NCBI RefSeq assembly: GCF_003385955.1
Contig: NZ_QRDW01000006.1
Span: 171,996 to 235,995, forward strand
Direction: 5' to 3'
DNA from: Aestuariispira insulae
Lineage (GTDB): Bacteria; Pseudomonadota; Alphaproteobacteria; UBA8366; Aestuariispiraceae
Length of the DNA: 64,000 nucleotides
Part shown: positions 26,718 through 35,299 of the stretch, piece after piece
Position numbering within the stretch: position 1 is the stretch's first letter
Layout of the letters: every line of letters begins with the position of its first letter
Program-made: the position numbers and the translations under genes
The notes under the pieces: model-generated
The model's database searches: none
The model's input: only the letters and a program-made list of their open reading frames with translations
Told to the model about the DNA's origin: nothing

Positions 26718-27374
26718 TCATTCCGCTTTGGCGGTCAGCTGACTGAGCATGTGACGATAGTTTTTCACCCCCTGGGCCCCCGTCATCAGATGTTTTTGCT
26801 GGAACACCACCGCAGGAACGCCGCTGATGCCGTTTTCCGTCCAGAATGATTCCTCGGCCCGCACCTCATAGGTAAACCGGCCGTCTTTCAGCACTGCCAT
26901 GGCCTCAGACTTGTCCAACCCGACAGAATGGGCGGCCTGTGCCAAGACCTTATGATCACTGATATTCTTCCCTTGCGTGAAATAGCTCGAGAAGAGTGCC
27001 ATCTTGAGGTCGTGGGCCTTGCCGTGATCCGCCGCCCAACGGATCAGGCGATGAGCGTCAAAAGTGTTGTAGATCCGGCTCTCGTCAGAGAAGTTGAACC
27101 GAAAACCAAGGGTTTCTCCCACTGCGGTCAACTGTTCGCGCGCCTGTCTGGACTGATCCACAGTCGAGCCATATTTGGCCATGAGATGCTCGCGCAGATT
27201 TTCCCCATCCGTTGCCATCTGCGGGTTCAATTCAAACGGGTGCCAGATAATTTCCGCTTCAATGCCGCTTTCCGCCAGAGCCTCTTCCAACTGCCGGTAT
27301 CCAACGACGCACCAGGGGCAGACAACATCGGAAACGATGTCGATCTTCATAGGGGCTTGTTTATTTTTCATCAT
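26718..27374 (-). CDS. DsbA-family oxidoreductase (FrnE-like)
   Basis: This thioredoxin-fold protein of about 218 residues has a CPWC active site at residues 19-22 from the chosen start (MMKNKQAPMKIDIVSDVV precedes it). The DSBA domain continues through WHPFELNPQM and ESFWTENGISGVPAVVF, which includes the cis-Pro. There is no signal peptide, as in cytoplasmic FrnE/polyketide-type 2-hydroxychromene isomerase relatives. ATG 27350 is an alternative start. Likely roles are disulfide handling under oxidative stress. Monocistronic, convergent with the DppC-like permease. Confidence 0.88.
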   Translation of the reverse strand: MMKNKQAPMKIDIVSDVVCPWCVVGYRQLEEALAESGIEAEIIWHPFELNPQMATDGENLREHLMAKYGSTVDQSRQAREQLTAVGETLGFRFNFSDESRIYNTFDAHRLIRWAADHGKAHDLKMALFSSYFTQGKNISDHKVLAQAAHSVGLDKSEAMAVLKDGRFTYEVRAEESFWTENGISGVPAVVFQQKHLMTGAQGVKNYRHMLSQLTAKAE

Positions 27375-27702
27375 CTGTTTCCGTATCTGGTGCAAAAGGC
27401 AAACCGGCATACCCGATTGCCCAGGATATTGAAATGCCCGATGCGATAATCAAGTGCCTGAGGGGCATTCACCATTCACCACAAATCCCCGCAAACAACA
27501 GGTTTCCTTGAATTTCCAACGTTTTTCCACTATATTATGAGATGGAGAGAGAGCCTGGACCGGTTCATCAGGTGATATATGATCGGTCGTGGGCCCGGCA
27601 AAATGTCTTTTCCAATCGCGCTATTCAAAGAATAGTTTCTGGAAAATCAAACAGTTCGGGATTGTCCCGCACCCGGCATTTTGCAAGCGAAGGACGCAAG
27701 AA
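27375..27702. other. 328-bp intergenic region
   Basis: This lies between the divergent FrnE-like gene and the small disordered-protein gene. It holds a TATATTATG stretch near 27531 that could be a -10 region for the downstream gene. I see no RNA gene or repeat. An in-frame upstream extension of the disordered protein to 27589 does not look coding. Confidence 0.4.
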
Positions 27703-28194
27703 ATGACTGATCTCGCTGGAGTTGGCGGCAACGCCCCATTTGATCCGGGGCAAGTGACCCGGACCAATGACACCAACCGTCAGGCGGAGCAGGACCGGCT
27801 TCGTGAGGACGAGGAACGGACCCGCGCCGAAGATACCGGCGGCACGGAGACCCGGCGTGTTGACCGCGCCGAGGACACCGCCACCCCGCCGGAGGCAAGG
27901 GCCACACAACAGCCTCAGGAAAGCGACGGTGACACGGCCAGGGGCTTCCAGCCTTCTGACACAGAAGACACCGTCACCATCAGTGCCGAAGCACAGCAGG
28001 CCGCACGTCAAAACAGCGCCCCGCCGCCGGCCACACCGGCGGCAGGGGAGGTCGACGCCACCGGCTTCCAGCCCGCCAATGACACTAATCAGGCGACCCG
28101 GCAGGAAAATTCCACCACAGTGGTGAACGGCAACCAGGATCAGGAAAGCGAACAGACCAGGGCCCTCGGCCAGATTGTCGATCAATTCGCTTAA
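27703..28194 (+). CDS. Disordered hypothetical protein with DTVTISAEAQQA motif
   Basis: This 163-residue protein is highly charged and rich in Thr, Ala, Pro, Gln, Asp and Glu, with no hydrophobic segment. It is very likely disordered. Two similar stretches occur, ARGFQPSDTEDT and ATGFQPANDTNQ, hinting at internal duplication. The segment DTVTISAEAQQAA resembles the ISAEA segment found in some flagellar-associated disordered proteins such as FlgM; this is only a short motif match. ATG 27703 was chosen because AAGGACGCAAGAA precedes it. A strong terminator follows. Function unknown. Confidence 0.75.
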   Translation: MTDLAGVGGNAPFDPGQVTRTNDTNRQAEQDRLREDEERTRAEDTGGTETRRVDRAEDTATPPEARATQQPQESDGDTARGFQPSDTEDTVTISAEAQQAARQNSAPPPATPAAGEVDATGFQPANDTNQATRQENSTTVVNGNQDQESEQTRALGQIVDQFA

Positions 28195-28221
28195 CGAAAC
28201 CCAGATAAAAATTCTTTTGCG

Positions 28222-28247
28222 AAAGGGCCCGCGCTTGCGGGCCTTTT
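28222..28247 (+). terminator. Terminator after disordered-protein gene
   Basis: An 11-bp stem (one G-U pair), AAAGGGCCCGC with GCGGGCCTTTT, closes on a GCTT loop and ends in a T-run. Confidence 0.85.
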
Positions 28248-28267
28248 CCATTGGCGATAGTCTCGCC

Positions 28268-28714
28268 ATGACCATCAATCAATACGCGATTTCCATGAAT
28301 TCAAGGCTTTCCGCATTTTTTATCTTCATTTCCGGCCTGTTCGGATTGGCAGCAGTCGCTGTCGGTGCCATCGCCTCCCACGCGGCTTTGGAGCCGGAAG
28401 CCATAAAACGCCTGGCCACCGCCAGCCAATTCCTGTTTTTCCACATTCCGGGCTTTATGATCTGCATCTGGCTTTCTTCCCTCCAGCCGAGGCTTGCCGC
28501 GCTCGCCGGGATTCTGTTTCTGGCAGGACAGATAATGTTTTCCGTCAACCTGATCCTGATGGGACTGACCGATGTTGTATTCTTTTCAGCGCTGACACCG
28601 GTTGGCGGGGTTTGTTACATGTTAGGCTGGGCTATGGTCGGAACCCTTGGCCGCCGTCTGTTTTTGACCCCGGCAAAAGCAACCTCTCGCACAGAAAAGA
28701 CATCGCGGCCATAA
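28268..28714 (+). CDS. DUF423-family inner membrane protein (YgdD-like)
   Basis: This 148-residue protein has about four hydrophobic helices. DUF423 features are GLFGLAAVAVGAIASHAAL near residues 23-41, then LATASQFLFFHIPGFM and SALTPVGGVCYMLGWAMVG. ATG 28268 was chosen; ATG 28295 (MNSRLSAFF) would give a more typical length of about 139. It is a small membrane protein of unknown function, widespread in proteobacteria. It stands just before rpe. Confidence 0.8.
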   Translation: MTINQYAISMNSRLSAFFIFISGLFGLAAVAVGAIASHAALEPEAIKRLATASQFLFFHIPGFMICIWLSSLQPRLAALAGILFLAGQIMFSVNLILMGLTDVVFFSALTPVGGVCYMLGWAMVGTLGRRLFLTPAKATSRTEKTSRP

Positions 28715-28816
28715 TTCTGACTCATTGCCGGTCTAAACAGGCTTCTGCACTTGCCTTTCCGCCCTAGTTTCGGCAGGGTGCGCCTGAATGAGCGCACTGT
28801 TCCGGAGTCTTGAATT

Positions 28817-29479
28817 ATGTCCCGCCCCGTCCGTATCGCCCCCAGCATTCTTTCCGCTGATTTCTCCAAACTTGGTGAGGAAATCCGTGCCATCGACGCG
28901 GCCGGCGCCGACTATATCCATATTGATGTGATGGATGGCCATTTTGTGCCGAATATCACGCTGGGCGCGCCGATCGTCAAAGCGCTTCGCCCGCATACGG
29001 AAAAGACATTTGATACTCATTTAATGATTTCCCCGGTTGATCCCTTCCTGGATGACTTTGCCGCAGCCGGCTGCGACATCATCACGATCCATCCGGAAGC
29101 GGGCCCGCACAGCCATCGCACAGTCCAGCATATCAAGTCTCTGGGTAAGAAGGCCGGGATTGTCTTGAACCCGGCCACGCCAGCCAGCACTGTGGATTAT
29201 CTGATGGATATGGTCGATCTGATCCTGGTCATGTCAGTCAACCCCGGTTTCGGCGGCCAGAGCTTCATTATGAACCAGCTTGATAAAATCCGGGAATTGC
29301 GGGCCAAGATCGATGCCAGCGGCCGCGAGATCGATCTGCAGGTGGATGGAGGCATCAATTTCGACACAGCACCGCTTGCCATTGAAGCCGGGGCCAATGT
29401 CCTGGTTGCCGGGACCGCGACCTTTGTCGGCGGCCCTGAAAAATATGCAGAAAACATCCGGCGCTTGCGCGGGGATTAA
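28817..29479 (+). CDS. rpe: Ribulose-phosphate 3-epimerase
   Basis: This 220-residue TIM-barrel enzyme interconverts ribulose 5-phosphate and xylulose 5-phosphate. Diagnostic motifs are [47 protein letters not shown] and [13 protein letters not shown], with catalytic Asp residues in VMDG and VDGG. Length is normal. The heparinase-family gene starts 20 bases downstream and is probably co-transcribed. Confidence 0.96.
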   Translation: MSRPVRIAPSILSADFSKLGEEIRAIDAAGADYIHIDVMDGHFVPNITLGAPIVKALRPHTEKTFDTHLMISPVDPFLDDFAAAGCDIITIHPEAGPHSHRTVQHIKSLGKKAGIVLNPATPASTVDYLMDMVDLILVMSVNPGFGGQSFIMNQLDKIRELRAKIDASGREIDLQVDGGINFDTAPLAIEAGANVLVAGTATFVGGPEKYAENIRRLRGD

Positions 29480-29498
29480 AAAGAAGATTGAGGGAGTG

Positions 29499-31157
29499 AT
29501 GCAGGCGTCTGAAGGCACCTTGAACACAGGAAAATTCTGGCCGGTCTTGCGCTATGCCCTGTTCCGACTGACGGGCGGGCGGGCGCTTTATGGGTTGACC
29601 CTGCTGGGCGGCACATTCCCTTTCCGCAAACATCGTATCGACAGCCCCTGGGCCGGAGAGCCCGCACGCGGCGAAGCGATCGCAACCGGTCGCTATCATT
29701 TTGCCGGCCAAACCATTGCCCAGGAACGCAACCCCTGGGAAGCCGCCGGCGCCAGTCCTGACTGGCTGTGCGCAATGAATGATTTCCGCTGGATTCGGGA
29801 TCTCCAGGCATATGGAAGTGAAATTGCGATCCTGAAAGCACGCGCCCTCACCTCCGACTGGATCACCCGGAATAACAACCTGGCAAGCATCCGTCTCTAT
29901 CCTTCCGCCTGGAAACCGGCCGTGATTGCAAACAGGATTTCCACCTGGCTTCGCCATTGGCCCTTTTTCATCGAGAATGCAGATCCCCTGTTCCAGCAGC
30001 AGGTGACCCAGAGTCTGCGCCGCCAGGTCAGGCATCTGACCCGGGTTTCCCCCTTCGGCCCGCAAAATATAGACCGCTTCACCGTGGCAAAGGGTCTTGT
30101 GATCGCACAGCTTTCCATGCCCAACCTTTCGGTACGCCTGGACAAAGTCATGGATCAGTTGCAGGAAGATCTGTCGAAACAGTTTCTTGCAGACGGTGGC
30201 CCCGCCACCCGCAACCCTGAGGATCTGGTCGCAGTCTTTCGGGAATTTGTCGAAATGCAGGCAGCGTTTCAGGATGCCGGCATGGATGTTCCAGGCGTCA
30301 TCTTGAACGCGCTGGACCGCTGCGCCGCGACCATTCGGTTTTTCCGCCATGGCGACGGCGGCTTGGGCATCTTTAATGGCGGTCGGGAAGGCCATCCCGC
30401 CGAGATCGAGGCTTTGCTCCGCCGATCTGGCAGTAAAGCAACAGCTCCGCAACGGCTTCCCCACTGCGGTTTCGAACGGCTTCAGGCAGGCAAGACCATT
30501 GCCCTCATAGATGCAGGCGCCCCGCCACCAGCCCCCTATGACAAACATGCCCATGCGGAAACCGCCGCCCTGGAGATCAGCATTGGTAAGGATCGGTTGC
30601 TGGTGAATTGCGGCCTGGACAGCAGTCCGCGTTGGCAGGAAGTCAGGCGCACCACAGCGGCACACAGCACATTAACCCTGGATGAAACAAATTCCAGTGC
30701 CTTGCGGGACAAAGGCGGGTTTACAAGACGCCGGGCCGCCTGCGAGATCACCCGCCATGACGGCGATGGCCCCAGCTGGGTTACCGTTGCACATAACGGC
30801 TATGTGCCAAGCTTTGGCCTCCAACACACCAGGCGGGTATACCTGTCCGAAGACGGCACCGATCTTCGCGGCGAAGACAAATTGGAAGGCAGTTCAACCA
30901 AGGAACGGGCGGCATTCAAAATACGCTTTCATCTACATCCGAAATGCTCCGTCTCCCTGGTCAACAACCAGTCCTCCGCCCTGGTCAGACTGCCGGGCGG
31001 CAGCGGCTATAAATTCCGCTGCAAGGGTGCAGAAATGAGCCTGGAAGACAGCGTTTACATGGGAGATGGCGAGTTGCGCCGCTCACAACAGATTGTGCTT
31101 ACCGGCTTGGCCGGTGAAGAAGCCACGATTATTAAATGGGCCTTCCATCAGGAGTGA
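29499..31157 (+). CDS. Heparinase II/III family protein
   Basis: This 552-residue protein has an alpha-toroid N-terminal part with conserved WPFFIENADPLFQQQVTQSL. Its C-terminal heparinase_II_III beta domain contains AETAALEISIGKDRLLVNCG and TAAHSTLTLDETNSS, then RVYLSEDGTDLRGEDKL. It lacks a signal peptide, like the alphaproteobacterial members usually found near purH. Those members are not proven lyases. ATG 29499 was chosen; GTG 29496 is adjacent. The next unit encodes surface polysaccharide genes, so a role in polysaccharide metabolism is possible but not shown. Confidence 0.88.
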   Translation: MQASEGTLNTGKFWPVLRYALFRLTGGRALYGLTLLGGTFPFRKHRIDSPWAGEPARGEAIATGRYHFAGQTIAQERNPWEAAGASPDWLCAMNDFRWIRDLQAYGSEIAILKARALTSDWITRNNNLASIRLYPSAWKPAVIANRISTWLRHWPFFIENADPLFQQQVTQSLRRQVRHLTRVSPFGPQNIDRFTVAKGLVIAQLSMPNLSVRLDKVMDQLQEDLSKQFLADGGPATRNPEDLVAVFREFVEMQAAFQDAGMDVPGVILNALDRCAATIRFFRHGDGGLGIFNGGREGHPAEIEALLRRSGSKATAPQRLPHCGFERLQAGKTIALIDAGAPPPAPYDKHAHAETAALEISIGKDRLLVNCGLDSSPRWQEVRRTTAAHSTLTLDETNSSALRDKGGFTRRRAACEITRHDGDGPSWVTVAHNGYVPSFGLQHTRRVYLSEDGTDLRGEDKLEGSSTKERAAFKIRFHLHPKCSVSLVNNQSSALVRLPGGSGYKFRCKGAEMSLEDSVYMGDGELRRSQQIVLTGLAGEEATIIKWAFHQE

Positions 31158-31282
31158 CAGGAGGCTGATGGGCCGCTCTGTCACTTCTGACAGTTGCCCC
31201 CTGTCCCGATTGACCTATGCTGGGATAAGGTAGGCGGACTTATATCTGCCTCCATTTCCTGCCTGCTCCGGGATAGTATTAC

Positions 31283-31813
31283 ATGCCAGCTCAATTCCCT
31301 TTTCGGAAGCAAGCGCAAGCATCCGTTTCGCCGGACGCCGCGCCTTCAGTTCGGAACTTCTGCTTTGAAACCGACGGCAACACCTTGTCCGTCCTATCGC
31401 CCGAAGGACTGCCCCTTGCCACCTGGGACCTTCGTTTTCGCCGACAGGTCTCCGGTTGCATCTCCCTCCCCTTGCCGGATGCGGCGACACTCATGGACAC
31501 AGACGCACTGAAAGAATATTCCGCGCGCCACTGGCTTGCGTGGAACCAGAAAGAGCGGATCTGGCACCGGCGTATCCTCCGGCCCGAAGCAGGAACCGTG
31601 ATTTTGATGACTGTGGAACCGGGTGAAAATTTGTTTTTCGCGTTCCGATCGGATGAAATGGAGATCATCCGGGATCAGGAAGACCTGATTTTTTCCTTTT
31701 CGGATGGCGCACTTCTGGTCTTGTCCGGCTTTCTCAACCGGACCCGCCAAGAGCCGCCCGCAGGCTTTCGCTTCAAGGGGGCGGAACCGTTTCAGACAGC
31801 GCCCATGGCCTGA
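31283..31813 (+). CDS. Hypothetical protein
   Basis: This 176-residue soluble protein has no signal peptide or membrane segment. Alternating strands such as CFETDGNTLSVLSPEGLPLATWDL and GTVILMTVEPGENLFFAFRSDEMEII suggest a beta-rich fold. It follows the heparinase-family gene after 125 bp and precedes the convergent nucleotide-sugar dehydrogenase. I do not recognise a family. Codon use and length support a real gene. Confidence 0.6.
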   Translation: MPAQFPFRKQAQASVSPDAAPSVRNFCFETDGNTLSVLSPEGLPLATWDLRFRRQVSGCISLPLPDAATLMDTDALKEYSARHWLAWNQKERIWHRRILRPEAGTVILMTVEPGENLFFAFRSDEMEIIRDQEDLIFSFSDGALLVLSGFLNRTRQEPPAGFRFKGAEPFQTAPMA

Positions 31814-31918
31814 TCAATGAGCATTGGCAACCGCCCGAATATCAAAAATGCTATCGAACTGGGGATATTCACCTAGAAAGGATCAGATCCGTAAAGCCCG
31901 GTGATATTCCGTCCGGCC

Positions 31919-33172
31919 TTACATGCTCCAGCGGCGCAAGCTGTCCGGCAGGCTGCGATGACGCCACATACCCTTTACATCCGCAACCAGACCACCTTCC
32001 TTCAGCAACTCACGTAACGAATATTCATTGAAAACATCGTGCGGGACAGCCCCGACAACGCAGTCATAGCCGCTGCCCAAATCGTCAGAAAGCTCAATCC
32101 CATATTCGTCAAGGGTCTCTTCTTTATCCGCCAGAGGATCAAATACAGTGATATCATGCCCTTGCTCCTTAAAGGCGGCAATCAAATCCCCGACTTTGGA
32201 GTTGCGAATATCCGGAACATTTTCCTTGAAGGTAATTCCCAAGACCAGAAGCTTAGAAGGCCCTGTCAGCAAATCATTGATCCGCCCAGCGATAACCTTG
32301 CTCATATTGTCATTGGTCTCACGTCCCGACAGGATGATCTTGGGATCCAGGCCGATTTCCTGCGCTGCATGCGCCAGGTAATAGGGATCCACACCGATGC
32401 AATGCCCGCCGACAAGCCCCGGCTGAAAATTCAGGAAATTCCACTTGGTGCTCGCTGCATCGAGCACATCATAAACCGAAATACCCATTTTGCCGAAAAT
32501 GGTCGCGATTTCGTTGACAAAAGCGATATTGATATCGCGCTGTGCATTCTCGATGACCTTGGACGCTTCGGCGGTTGGAATATTACGGGCAATGAAGATA
32601 TTGCCGTTATTCATGGAACCATAAATACGTGCCAGAAGCTCAGAGACCTCTGAGGTCTGTCCGGCGACCACCTTGGTGATCTTGTCAACCGTATGGACCT
32701 TATCGCCAGGGTTGATGCGTTCCGGAGAATACCCCAGGTAGAAATCCGTACCCGCCTTAAGCCCCGATACCTCTTCCAGGATCGGGCCGCAGAAATCTTC
32801 CGTGACGCCGGGATAAACGGTGCTTTCATAAACAACCACATTGCCTGATTGCAGAACAGTCCCAACAGATTGGGAAGCCTTGCGCAATGCGTTCAGATCC
32901 GGAAGGTTGTTTTCATCAACCGGGGTCGGAACAGTCACGATATAGATATCCGCATCCGAAATTTCCGACAGAGTGGCGGACAGACTTAAAGGCGCATCCC
33001 GCAAGGCACCACTGGAAAGCTCGCCGGTCCGATCATGACCTTGCTTCAATTCCTTGACACGGCCTTCATCTATATCAAATCCAATGGTCGAAAATTCGGT
33101 CGACAAAGCAGCAGCCAAAGGCAATCCGACATATCCCAGACCGACAACCGCAATGCGAGGATTTTCAATCAT
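31919..33172 (-). CDS. UDP-N-acetylhexosamine/UDP-glucose-type 6-dehydrogenase (WbpO/TviB-like)
   Basis: This 417-residue protein oxidises a UDP-sugar at C6 using two NAD+. It has an N-terminal Rossmann motif VVGLGYVGLPLAAAL and a central ERINPGD segment. The catalytic Cys is about residue 258 in GGHCIGVDPYYLAH, and the C-terminal UDP-binding domain includes GITFKENVPDIRNSK. These match the TviB/WbpO branch (UDP-GlcNAc or UDP-GalNAc to uronate). ATG 33172 has AGGGA about nine bases upstream; the longer frame to 33229 is rejected. It lies divergent to three sugar-lipid genes and likely supplies the same polysaccharide. Confidence 0.93.
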   Translation of the reverse strand: MIENPRIAVVGLGYVGLPLAAALSTEFSTIGFDIDEGRVKELKQGHDRTGELSSGALRDAPLSLSATLSEISDADIYIVTVPTPVDENNLPDLNALRKASQSVGTVLQSGNVVVYESTVYPGVTEDFCGPILEEVSGLKAGTDFYLGYSPERINPGDKVHTVDKITKVVAGQTSEVSELLARIYGSMNNGNIFIARNIPTAEASKVIENAQRDINIAFVNEIATIFGKMGISVYDVLDAASTKWNFLNFQPGLVGGHCIGVDPYYLAHAAQEIGLDPKIILSGRETNDNMSKVIAGRINDLLTGPSKLLVLGITFKENVPDIRNSKVGDLIAAFKEQGHDITVFDPLADKEETLDEYGIELSDDLGSGYDCVVGAVPHDVFNEYSLRELLKEGGLVADVKGMWRHRSLPDSLRRWSM

Positions 33173-33323
33173 TAAAATGCTTCCCTGAAGTTCATTAGGA
33201 TATCGTCCGAAATCCGTGTCATCCGCCAAATTGCGGTGTACCTATTTCGACGATGCATGTCAAACACCGCACAACATGCAACAGCCACTGGTCAGAGACA
33301 GAGACTGCGGTTATAAGGCTGGA

Positions 33324-34349
33324 ATGTTTGAAAATATCACCCTGTTTCTCATTCTGTCTGCCTCCTCCGTTGCTGTGACCGGTATGGTGCTGCTGTTCCT
33401 GCGCAAACGGGCCATCCTTGATCACCCCAACCATCGGTCGAGCCACAAGGTGCCGACACCTCGCGGAGGCGGAATCGCCGTCACTTCGATTATTCTCGCC
33501 GTATGGCTTTGGCAGTTGGGACCAGACGGGGCATTGCTGGACTATCTGCCGCTAGGGGTCGGTTTTTTACTGGCTGGCATGTCCTGGTTGGATGATATCT
33601 ATGACTTATCCGCCAAAATCCGCTTCCTCGCCCAACTGGTGCTGACCGGTATGTCGCTGCCCTGGGTTTTTCAGCATGGCATCCCGCTGGAGGCATATCT
33701 CCCAGTCTGGCTGATCGCGATTTTGATCATTCTGGCGTGGACCGCATTCATCAATTTTTTCAACTTCATGGATGGCATTGATGGCATCTCCGGGGTGGAA
33801 GCCATAGGCATTGGCCTGGGGTTCACCTTGATCACCCTGTCCAGCGCACAGTCTGCCAGCAATCCGTTTCCAACATTCGAGCTGGCTCCCGGTCTTCTGA
33901 TCGCCGCGGCAACAGCCGGTTTTTTGATCTGGAATTGGCACCCGGCGAAGATTTTCCTTGGCGATGTCGGCAGCATTCCTCTGGGTTATTTTCTCGGCGG
34001 CCTTCTGTTGGTTCTTGCAGCCCGCGGAGAATGGGCAGCCGCCATCATTCTGCCCGGATATTATCTGACCGATGCCGGCCTTACCTTGTTAAAACGCATC
34101 ATCCGTCGGGAAAAAATATGGGAAGCCCACCGGGATCACTACTACCAGCGCGCTGTCCGATCCGGACATAGCCATGCCCGGGTCAGTTTGATGATCGCGC
34201 TGACCAATTGCGGATTGATCATCTTGGCCGGCTGGTCGGTAGCCGCTCCCTATTACGCACTGGCCGCCGCTGCTGCCTTGATCGGCCTTCTGATCTTCTG
34301 GATGAATTCCAGACATGCCGAGAAATCACGGGGTGCCCTTCATGACTGA
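33324..34349 (+). CDS. Undecaprenyl-phosphate sugar-1-phosphate transferase (WecA/WbpL-like)
   Basis: This 341-residue membrane enzyme starts lipid-linked glycan assembly by moving a HexNAc-1-phosphate to undecaprenyl phosphate. Family motifs in order are SHKVPTPRGGG, WLDDIYDLSAKIRFLAQ, FFNFMDGIDGISG, FLGDVGSIPLGY and EAHRDHYYQRAV, with about ten transmembrane segments. ATG 33324 follows AAGGCTGGA. The 3' end overlaps the next gene by eight bases. Gene order with an epimerase/reductase and a dehydratase resembles WbpL-WbpV-WbpM modules. Confidence 0.92.
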   Translation: MFENITLFLILSASSVAVTGMVLLFLRKRAILDHPNHRSSHKVPTPRGGGIAVTSIILAVWLWQLGPDGALLDYLPLGVGFLLAGMSWLDDIYDLSAKIRFLAQLVLTGMSLPWVFQHGIPLEAYLPVWLIAILIILAWTAFINFFNFMDGIDGISGVEAIGIGLGFTLITLSSAQSASNPFPTFELAPGLLIAAATAGFLIWNWHPAKIFLGDVGSIPLGYFLGGLLLVLAARGEWAAAIILPGYYLTDAGLTLLKRIIRREKIWEAHRDHYYQRAVRSGHSHARVSLMIALTNCGLIILAGWSVAAPYYALAAAAALIGLLIFWMNSRHAEKSRGALHD

Positions 34350-35253
34350 TCTGGGCGGGAAAGTCCTTCTAACCGGAAGCACTGGTTTCGTCGGCAAGCA
34401 TCTTGTTCCCGATCTGCAAGCTGCCGGATATACGGTCATTCAGCCAACAAGGGTGGAAATCGGCGAGATCGACGGCAATACGGATTGGCACCCCTACTTG
34501 GATGACATTGACACTGTCATTCATTTGGCGAACCGCGCCCATGTCATGAATGAAACCTCGGAAAACCCCATTGATATCTATCGTGAAGTCAACCTGCATG
34601 GCACCGAAAACCTGGCCCGGCAGGCGGCCGAGAAAGGCGCCCGGCGCTTCATCTACCTGAGCTCAGTCAAAACCATGGGGGAGGAATCCCAGCATCCCCT
34701 CAGCGCGGATGACGAACTCGCCCCCTGTGACCCTTACGGGGTTAGCAAAGCCGAAGCGGAAGAGGCGCTTTTACGCTATGCCGGGCGCATGGAAATCGTC
34801 ATCCTACGCCCCCCTCTAGTTTATGGCCCTCAGGTGAAGGGAAATTTCATAGCCCTGCTGAGGCTGCTGACCCGGGGCTTGCCGTTGCCGGTAGGTGCCA
34901 TCAAGAACCGGCGCAGCATGATCTACGTAAAAAACCTGACTCATGCCATTTCCCATGCGATCCACTGCCTGCCGGGCATCTATTTGCCAAGCGATCAGCA
35001 TGATCTCTCCACGCCCGAACTTTTCCGCCTCACGGCAAAAGCGCTGGGATATCCTGCCCGCCTGTTGCCTGTCCCGGTCGCGGCCCTGAAAATGGCCGGA
35101 AGGCTGAGCGGCCGGTCCAACATGATACAACGCCTGACCGAATCCTTAACGGTGGATGGAAAAATACCCGGCTGGATGCCGATTTATTCCCCCGAGGAAG
35201 GATTGAAGGAAACCGCGGACTGGTATCGCGGGCATAGGCAGGATATATCATGA
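34342..35253 (+). CDS. NAD-dependent sugar-nucleotide epimerase/reductase (WbpV/WreQ-like)
   Basis: This 303-residue short-chain dehydrogenase of the extended type has the N-terminal TGSTGFVGKHLVPDL. The active-site Ser lies in YLSSVKTMGE and the YxxxK pair in YGVSKAEAEEA. Its substrate-side C-terminus resembles 4-reductases that make UDP-QuiNAc, or UDP-GlcNAc epimerases. Sequence alone does not separate the two. It overlaps the WbpL-like gene and precedes the WbpM-like dehydratase, which favours a role in making the first sugar of the repeat unit. Confidence 0.85.
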   Translation: MTDLGGKVLLTGSTGFVGKHLVPDLQAAGYTVIQPTRVEIGEIDGNTDWHPYLDDIDTVIHLANRAHVMNETSENPIDIYREVNLHGTENLARQAAEKGARRFIYLSSVKTMGEESQHPLSADDELAPCDPYGVSKAEAEEALLRYAGRMEIVILRPPLVYGPQVKGNFIALLRLLTRGLPLPVGAIKNRRSMIYVKNLTHAISHAIHCLPGIYLPSDQHDLSTPELFRLTAKALGYPARLLPVPVAALKMAGRLSGRSNMIQRLTESLTVDGKIPGWMPIYSPEEGLKETADWYRGHRQDIS

Positions 35254-35299
35254 AGCTTTACTTGCACTCCAATCCCCGTGGGACTAGAAAATCGCAATC

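Noticed and set aside
29355..30665. 436-codon minus-strand frame opposite the heparinase-family gene
   Set aside because: The plus-strand protein has the family motifs; the opposing frame is Cys/Gly-rich noise.
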